The position numbers were made by a program, and so were the translations under genes. From Rhodospirillaceae bacterium (GTDB taxonomy: Bacteria; Pseudomonadota; Alphaproteobacteria; Rhodospirillales; Rhodospirillaceae), in the NCBI GenBank assembly GCA_016937315.1, contig JAFGWD010000056.1, forward strand, positions 1-9,726: 9,726 bases of DNA. Direction: 5' to 3'. Shown one piece after another: positions 6,134 through 9,726 of the stretch. The number at the start of each line of letters is the position of its first letter. Positions within the stretch are counted from its first letter, which is position 1. A model generated the notes under the pieces. The model was not told where the DNA came from, searched no databases, and saw only the letters and a program-made list of their open reading frames with translations.

Positions 6134-6976
6134 TCAAACGGCTCCCTTGCCAACCTCCACAGCAGCCAAACGGCGGCCATGGACGAGCGACGGCACCTTG
6201 CGTCGTGCCACGTCCACTTCTGTCGGATCAATATCGGCCATGACAAAGCCAACACCGTCTCCACCATCGGCCAGAACCTCACCCCATGGCGCAACAATCA
6301 AGGCATGACCATAGGTCTGACGCCCCTTAGCATGGGTCCCGGTCTGTGCCGGCGCGAACACAAAGCATCCGGTTTCAATCGCACGCGCACGTAACAGGAT
6401 ATGCCAATGCGCCTGCCCTGTCACCTTTGTGAAGGCGGCAGGAATCGCCAGGAAGTCACTCCCAGCCTCAGCCAATCCGCGATAGAGATACGGAAACCGC
6501 AAATCATAACAAACCGACAACCCCATCCGTCCCCACGGCAAATCCACCGCGACGGGGGTTGTTCCGGGTTCGAAGGTCCGCGATTCGGCGTAGCTCTCGC
6601 CGTGCCCCAAATCGACATCAAACATGTGCACTTTATCGTAAGCCGCTGCGACCCGCCCGGCAGGATCAATCACATAGGTGCGATTGAACACCTTACCAGA
6701 AGGCGCAGGCACCGCCAGGGTGCCGCAATGCAGCCAAACCTGACGAGCCCGTGCAAAGTCACAAAACGCCGCCAGCGCAGGATGCTCAGACTCGGCATGG
6801 GCCTGAGCACGAATGTTCGCACTCCCCCACGTCATCATCGCTACGTTTTCCGGCATCAGAATCAAATCTGCGCCGGCATCCGCCGCTTCAGTTGACAAAG
6901 CCAACGCCGTCTTGATGTTGGCATCCATGTCATCACTGGCATTGACCTGCAAACAGGCAACGGAAAAGGCACTCAT
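6134..6976 (-). CDS. Carbon-nitrogen hydrolase of the Nit1 type, probable deaminated-glutathione amidase
   Basis: This 280-residue cytosolic enzyme belongs to the nitrilase superfamily. The Glu-Lys-Cys triad is visible: Glu43 in LMPENV, Lys115 in YDKVHMFDVD and Cys156 in SVCYDLRFPYLYR, with the additional conserved Glu136 in RTFEPG. The KVHMFDVD and YDLRFP signatures are those of the Nit1/NitFhit branch, whose characterised members hydrolyse deaminated glutathione, a side product of transaminases. Substrate assignment is by subfamily and is supported by its neighbour grxC, but another omega-amidase-like substrate is possible. I use ATG 6976, with AGGAG 10 nt upstream, giving the length and N-terminus normal for the family. 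The frame stays open to 7129, but that part would run back over the grxC stop and resembles nothing. It lies 40 bp after grxC. Confidence 0.93.
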   Translation of the reverse strand: MSAFSVACLQVNASDDMDANIKTALALSTEAADAGADLILMPENVAMMTWGSANIRAQAHAESEHPALAAFCDFARARQVWLHCGTLAVPAPSGKVFNRTYVIDPAGRVAAAYDKVHMFDVDLGHGESYAESRTFEPGTTPVAVDLPWGRMGLSVCYDLRFPYLYRGLAEAGSDFLAIPAAFTKVTGQAHWHILLRARAIETGCFVFAPAQTGTHAKGRQTYGHALIVAPWGEVLADGGDGVGFVMADIDPTEVDVARRKVPSLVHGRRLAAVEVGKGAV

Positions 6977-7016
6977 GTCTTCTGGGCTCCTGGCATGTGA
7001 ACGGAGCGGCTTGATA

Positions 7017-7274
7017 TCACGAAGCCAACAACGGGTCCAAGCCTCCCTTGGCATCCAGGGCATAAAGGTCGTCACAGCCACCGATATGCTGATCATTGAT
7101 AAAAATTTGCGGTACGGTTTGGCGTCCACCCGTACGAGCTATCATTTTTGTCATCAGATCATCATCCACCGAGACATCAACCTCGGAAAACGCCACGCCC
7201 TTGCGCTTCAAAAGTGCCTTAGCCCGCACGCAGTAAGGACAAACCTTGGTGGTGAAGATTTCGATCTTAGCCAT
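7017..7274 (-). CDS. grxC: Glutaredoxin 3 (GrxC type), dithiol
   Basis: This 85-residue cytosolic thiol-disulfide oxidoreductase is reduced by glutathione and reduces protein disulfides and glutathione mixed disulfides. It shows the dithiol active site CPYC (12-15), the cis-proline TVP (53-55) and the glutathione-binding GGCDDL (65-70). The length is typical of bacterial Grx3. The start is ATG 7274, supported by a strong AGGAG (7286-7282) 7 nt upstream; the seven extra residues from a TTG at 7295 are not credible. It is the second gene of the leftward operon, 61 bp after comF and 40 bp before the Nit amidase gene. Being glutathione-dependent, it fits a partnership with that amidase. Confidence 0.97.
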   Translation of the reverse strand: MAKIEIFTTKVCPYCVRAKALLKRKGVAFSEVDVSVDDDLMTKMIARTGGRQTVPQIFINDQHIGGCDDLYALDAKGGLDPLLAS

Positions 7275-7300
7275 AAAAATACTCCTCTGTTTCAACGCAA

Positions 7301-7327
7301 CGACAATCCCGATGTGAGGGGATGTCG
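7301..7327. other. Intercistronic hairpin between comF and grxC
   Basis: CGACA-a-TCCC (7301-7310) pairs with GGGA-TGTCG (7319-7327) over 9 bp with one bulged base and an 8-nt loop (7311-7318). There is no T-tract on either strand, so it does not look like an intrinsic terminator. It sits in the 61-bp spacer downstream of comF and could be an mRNA processing or stability element separating comF from the grxC part of the transcript. Confidence 0.4.
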
Positions 7328-7335
7328 CCAGGAAA

Positions 7336-8082
7336 TCAAGTTCTCGGACAATCCGAGAGCACTGCGGCCGCCGTCAACAAATCAACGGAAGCCGCGCCGG
7401 ATGCCCGCAGAACCTTGGCACAGGCCTCCGCCGTCGCGCCTGTGGTCACGACATCATCAATCACCACCACAGCCAACCCCGCCACATCAAGACCGGATCG
7501 TGCGGCGAAGGCACGAGCCACATTGGCCCGCCGCGCCGCGCCACCCAAATGCCCTTGCGGTGGTGTCGCACGTAGCCGCTTCAACGCCCGCGCATCCCAG
7601 GGTTTTCCTGTTAACGCCGCCAATCGCCGGGTCAATTCAGCCGCCTGATTGTATTGGCGGGAGAGCAAACGAGTCCAATGAATCGGCACCGGCACCAGAA
7701 GATCGGCCTCCGCAATCACATCCCCCCCGGCTCGCGCCATCCAGACCGCTAAGCGATTCGCAATATCGGGACGGTCACCATGCTTCAGCTTCAAAATCAA
7801 ATCCGTTGCAACGCCACCATAAACCAACGCGAAACGCCGCCGCGCAATCGCTCCCGCCGAAGGACAAGAGCACGCCCCGCCCAAAAGCGACGCACCACAC
7901 CGATCACACACTGGTGGATAGGAAAAGTGCAAATCAGAGAAACACTGAGAGCACAAGGCCGACCCGGCACCGCCTTGCACCGGTGTTCCGCAAACCGGGC
8001 AACGTTCCGGCAACACCAAATCCAACGCGGCAAACACACCGCGCCCGGCCTTCCCAAACATCCGTTGCAACACACCACCCAT
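7336..8082 (-). CDS. comF: ComF family protein: zinc-finger plus phosphoribosyltransferase-like domain
   Basis: ComF/GntX proteins carry N-terminal cysteine pairs and a type I phosphoribosyltransferase-like fold. They are linked to DNA uptake in competent bacteria, though the biochemical role is unsettled. From ATG 8082 the product is 248 residues. The N-terminus has LDLVLPERCPVCG (21-32), the pairs C28/C31 and C44/C47, a second set C59/C62 and C71/C73, then YGG..LKLKHG (about 88-102), LVPVPIHWTRLLSRQYNQ, and the PRPP-loop VVVIDDVVTTGAT (205-217). The start is uncertain: 8061 (241 aa) and 8154 (272 aa) are alternatives. No strong ribosome site precedes any of them, and the conserved region begins only at about residue 21. 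It is the first gene of the leftward operon, divergent from the methyltransferase. Confidence 0.93.
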   Translation of the reverse strand: MGGVLQRMFGKAGRGVFAALDLVLPERCPVCGTPVQGGAGSALCSQCFSDLHFSYPPVCDRCGASLLGGACSCPSAGAIARRRFALVYGGVATDLILKLKHGDRPDIANRLAVWMARAGGDVIAEADLLVPVPIHWTRLLSRQYNQAAELTRRLAALTGKPWDARALKRLRATPPQGHLGGAARRANVARAFAARSGLDVAGLAVVVIDDVVTTGATAEACAKVLRASGAASVDLLTAAAVLSDCPRT

Positions 8083-8154
8083 GCCCCGACTGTGCCCGAT
8101 CCCAGAACCCGCCTCAAGCAAGAACGCTTTGCGTTTTGACGAGGAAAGCGCCAT

Positions 8155-8982
8155 ATGAGAACCATGCAATCTCGTCCCACCCTCTTTGACCGCTCCTTGC
8201 TCCGCCGTCATCGTGACCGTGCGGTCCGTGGCGTCAACCCCGCGCAATCACCGGATTTTCTGCTGCATGAAGCTGCAGAACGTCTACTCGACCGGCTTAC
8301 CGACATTCTCCTCAGCTTTCCGCTGGCGATTGATCTGGGCGCCCACACAGGTCAACTCGCCCGTCTGCGTGCCGGACGCGGCAACATTGAGACCCTGATT
8401 TCAGTGGAACCCTCCGCCGCAATGGCGGCGTTGGCGCCATCACCCACGGTTATTGCCGACGAAGACGCCTTGCCCTTTTCCGATTCCTGTGCAGACCTGA
8501 TTCTCAGTTGCATGAGTCTGCATTGGATTGATGATTTACCAGGCTTGCTGGCCGAAGCCTTTCGCGTTCTAAAACCCGGCGGGTTGTTTCTCGCCTCATT
8601 GCCTGGTGAAGAAACCCTGCACGAGCTGCGCGACAGCCTCGCCCGCGCCGAATTGGCAGTTGATGGTGGCATCAGTCCGCGCATCAGCCCCATGCTGACC
8701 ATCAAGGATGCCGGATCTTTGCTGCAAATGGCGGGTTTCATCGAACCCGTCGTGGACCGCGAACGCCTGACCGTGGATTACCAAGACCCGATGCGCCTGC
8801 TGACTGACTTGCGTGCCATGGGGGAAACCAACACCCTCACGGAACGTCGCAAAGCGCCGTTGTCTCGCACCACCTTACTTGCAGCATTGGCCACTTACCG
8901 CAAGCTATATGGTGCTCCCGATGGTCGGGTTTACGCGACCTTTGACCTGCTCACCTTGACTGCCTGGAAGGCCGAGGCATGA
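8155..8982 (+). CDS. SAM-dependent methyltransferase-fold protein, NDUFAF5/BioC-like
   Basis: This 275-residue protein has the layout of human NDUFAF5, a mitochondrial complex I assembly factor shown to hydroxylate an arginine of NDUFS7 (bacterial NuoB), and of its alphaproteobacterial relatives, often labelled BioC-like. Features in order: FDRSLLRRHRDRA (11-23); SAM motif I AIDLGAHTG (58-66), with Ala-His-Thr where CGxG is usual; ADEDALPF (101-108); SLHWIDDLPG (121-130); LKPGG (139-143); then GGISPRISP, DLRAMGETN and YRKLYG blocks that match NDUFAF5 rather than BioC. ATG 8155 has GAGGA (8141-8145) 9 nt upstream and is preferred over ATG 8164. It heads a two-gene rightward unit, with sfsA overlapping its stop by 4 bp. 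The complex I role is inferred from homology and not shown for this organism. Confidence 0.88.
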   Translation: MRTMQSRPTLFDRSLLRRHRDRAVRGVNPAQSPDFLLHEAAERLLDRLTDILLSFPLAIDLGAHTGQLARLRAGRGNIETLISVEPSAAMAALAPSPTVIADEDALPFSDSCADLILSCMSLHWIDDLPGLLAEAFRVLKPGGLFLASLPGEETLHELRDSLARAELAVDGGISPRISPMLTIKDAGSLLQMAGFIEPVVDRERLTVDYQDPMRLLTDLRAMGETNTLTERRKAPLSRTTLLAALATYRKLYGAPDGRVYATFDLLTLTAWKAEA

Positions 8983-9680
8983 ACTTTCCGTCTCCTCTGA
9001 TCAGCGGTACCCTGGTCCGTCGCTACAAACGATTTCTCGCCGACATCCGCCTGGATGACGGTACGGAAATCACGGCACATATTGCCAATTCCGGGGCGAT
9101 GACCGGATTGAAGGAACCAGGTTTGAGGGTCTGGATTTCACGATCCAACAATCCGAAGCGCAAGCTCGCCTATACTTGGGAACTGGTGGATGTGGACGGC
9201 GGATTGGTTGGCGTCAACACCGCGCACCCCAACGCCCTGGTTGCCGAAGCCATCCTCGACGGTCGCATCCCGGAATTGACCGGATACGCCGATCTGCGGC
9301 GAGAAGTCGCCTATGGCAAGAACTCTCGCATCGACATCCAATTGTCCGATTCCAACCGCCCACGCTGCCTCGTGGAGGTCAAGAACGTCCACCTGATGCG
9401 CCACCCCGGTTTGGCCGAATTCCCCGATGCGGTCACCGCACGCGGTACCAAGCACTTGCAGGAAATGGCCGACGCCGTGGCAGCCGGAGACCGGGCGGTT
9501 ATGGTTTATCTGGTGCAACGCACCGATTGCAGCCGTTTTTCTCTTGCCGCTGATATCGACCCCGCCTATGCCCAGACATTCAAAGACGCCCGCGCACAAG
9601 GGGTTGAGGCCTTATGCTACGCGTGTACCATCAGCACCACTGGGTTGGCTCTGGACCATCCCCTCCCCCTGGCGCTATAG
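8979..9680 (+). CDS. sfsA: SfsA (sugar fermentation stimulation protein A homologue), nuclease-like fold
   Basis: SfsA was first named for stimulating maltose metabolism in E. coli when overexpressed. The family has a nucleic-acid-binding N-terminal domain and a PD-(D/E)xK nuclease-like core, and its true cellular role is not settled. This 233-residue copy is full length. It shows RRYKRFLADI (14-23), NPKRKLAYTWELV (58-70), GVNTAHPNALV (78-88), SRIDI with Asp119, and LVEVKNVHLM with Glu133 and Lys135, together giving the nuclease-type D..ExK set. FPDAVTARGTKHL and a YLVQRTDCSRF stretch complete the family pattern. Its ATG overlaps the methyltransferase stop (ATGA), with GGAAGG (8966-8971) 7 nt upstream, so the two are co-transcribed and probably translationally coupled. 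Downstream 46 bp to the window end show no feature. Confidence 0.97.
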   Translation: MNFPSPLISGTLVRRYKRFLADIRLDDGTEITAHIANSGAMTGLKEPGLRVWISRSNNPKRKLAYTWELVDVDGGLVGVNTAHPNALVAEAILDGRIPELTGYADLRREVAYGKNSRIDIQLSDSNRPRCLVEVKNVHLMRHPGLAEFPDAVTARGTKHLQEMADAVAAGDRAVMVYLVQRTDCSRFSLAADIDPAYAQTFKDARAQGVEALCYACTISTTGLALDHPLPLAL

Positions 9681-9726
9681 GTTACCTGGACTTTCGTTTC
9701 ATCGCCTAAAGGACTTCCCTCCCCCA

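Noticed and set aside
6977..7129. N-terminal 51-residue extension of the Nit amidase
   Set aside because: It would overlap the end of grxC, contains no family sequence, and ATG 6976 has AGGAG upstream and gives the normal family length.
6813..8189. 458-codon rightward open frame opposite the Nit amidase, grxC and comF
   Set aside because: It spans three well-supported leftward genes and their spacers, and is Pro/Arg/His-rich without domains; it is a shadow of those genes.
1..9726. Defence system, prophage, insertion sequence, CRISPR or integron
   Set aside because: No transposase, integrase, repeat-spacer array, terminal repeats or tRNA-attachment site was seen, and every long gene is a recognisable chromosomal function with similar composition.

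Overview
The window reads as a chromosomal housekeeping stretch of an alphaproteobacterium, probably a Rhodospirillales relative of moderate GC. The evidence is a block of genes typical of that class: comF, a GrxC-type glutaredoxin, a Nit-family amidase, a DUF1178 protein, lysC back to back with ubiG, an NDUFAF5-like methyltransferase and sfsA. Taxonomy comes from protein character and gene content only. No mobile element, CRISPR array, tRNA or rRNA was seen, and base composition looks even throughout.

Layout, left to right. Positions 1-78 hold a possible C-terminal tail of a rightward gene cut by the window edge. Two leftward genes follow: a nitronate monooxygenase/FabK-like flavoprotein (75-1142) and aspartate kinase lysC (1271-2488). 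A 140-bp divergent spacer separates lysC from rightward ubiG (2629-3423). The 3' end of ubiG overlaps tail to tail with a leftward membrane-bound GGDEF-EAL protein (3385-5451). A 250-bp AT-rich spacer (5452-5701) holds a candidate promoter and an inverted repeat for that gene, plus a candidate terminator for the next operon. That leftward operon, in transcription order, is comF (8082-7336), grxC (7274-7017), the Nit amidase (6976-6134) and DUF1178 (6127-5702). Facing away from comF, a rightward pair encodes an NDUFAF5/BioC-like methyltransferase (8155-8982) and, overlapping it by 4 bp, sfsA (8979-9680).

Functionally, the window combines aspartate-family amino-acid synthesis (LysC), ubiquinone synthesis (UbiG), thiol redox chemistry and probable glutathione repair (GrxC with the Nit amidase), a probable respiratory complex I maturation factor (NDUFAF5-like), DNA-uptake-associated and nuclease-fold proteins (ComF, SfsA), and c-di-GMP turnover. 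In the c-di-GMP protein the GGDEF site is degenerate while all recognisable EAL catalytic motifs are present, so it is predicted to be a phosphodiesterase. I see no convincing new multi-gene system. The items most worth a second look are a possible internal start in lysC for a separate regulatory subunit, the degenerate GGDEF/intact EAL pairing with a 39-bp overlap into ubiG, the pairing of glutaredoxin with a probable deaminated-glutathione amidase, and a few inverted repeats in the spacers.
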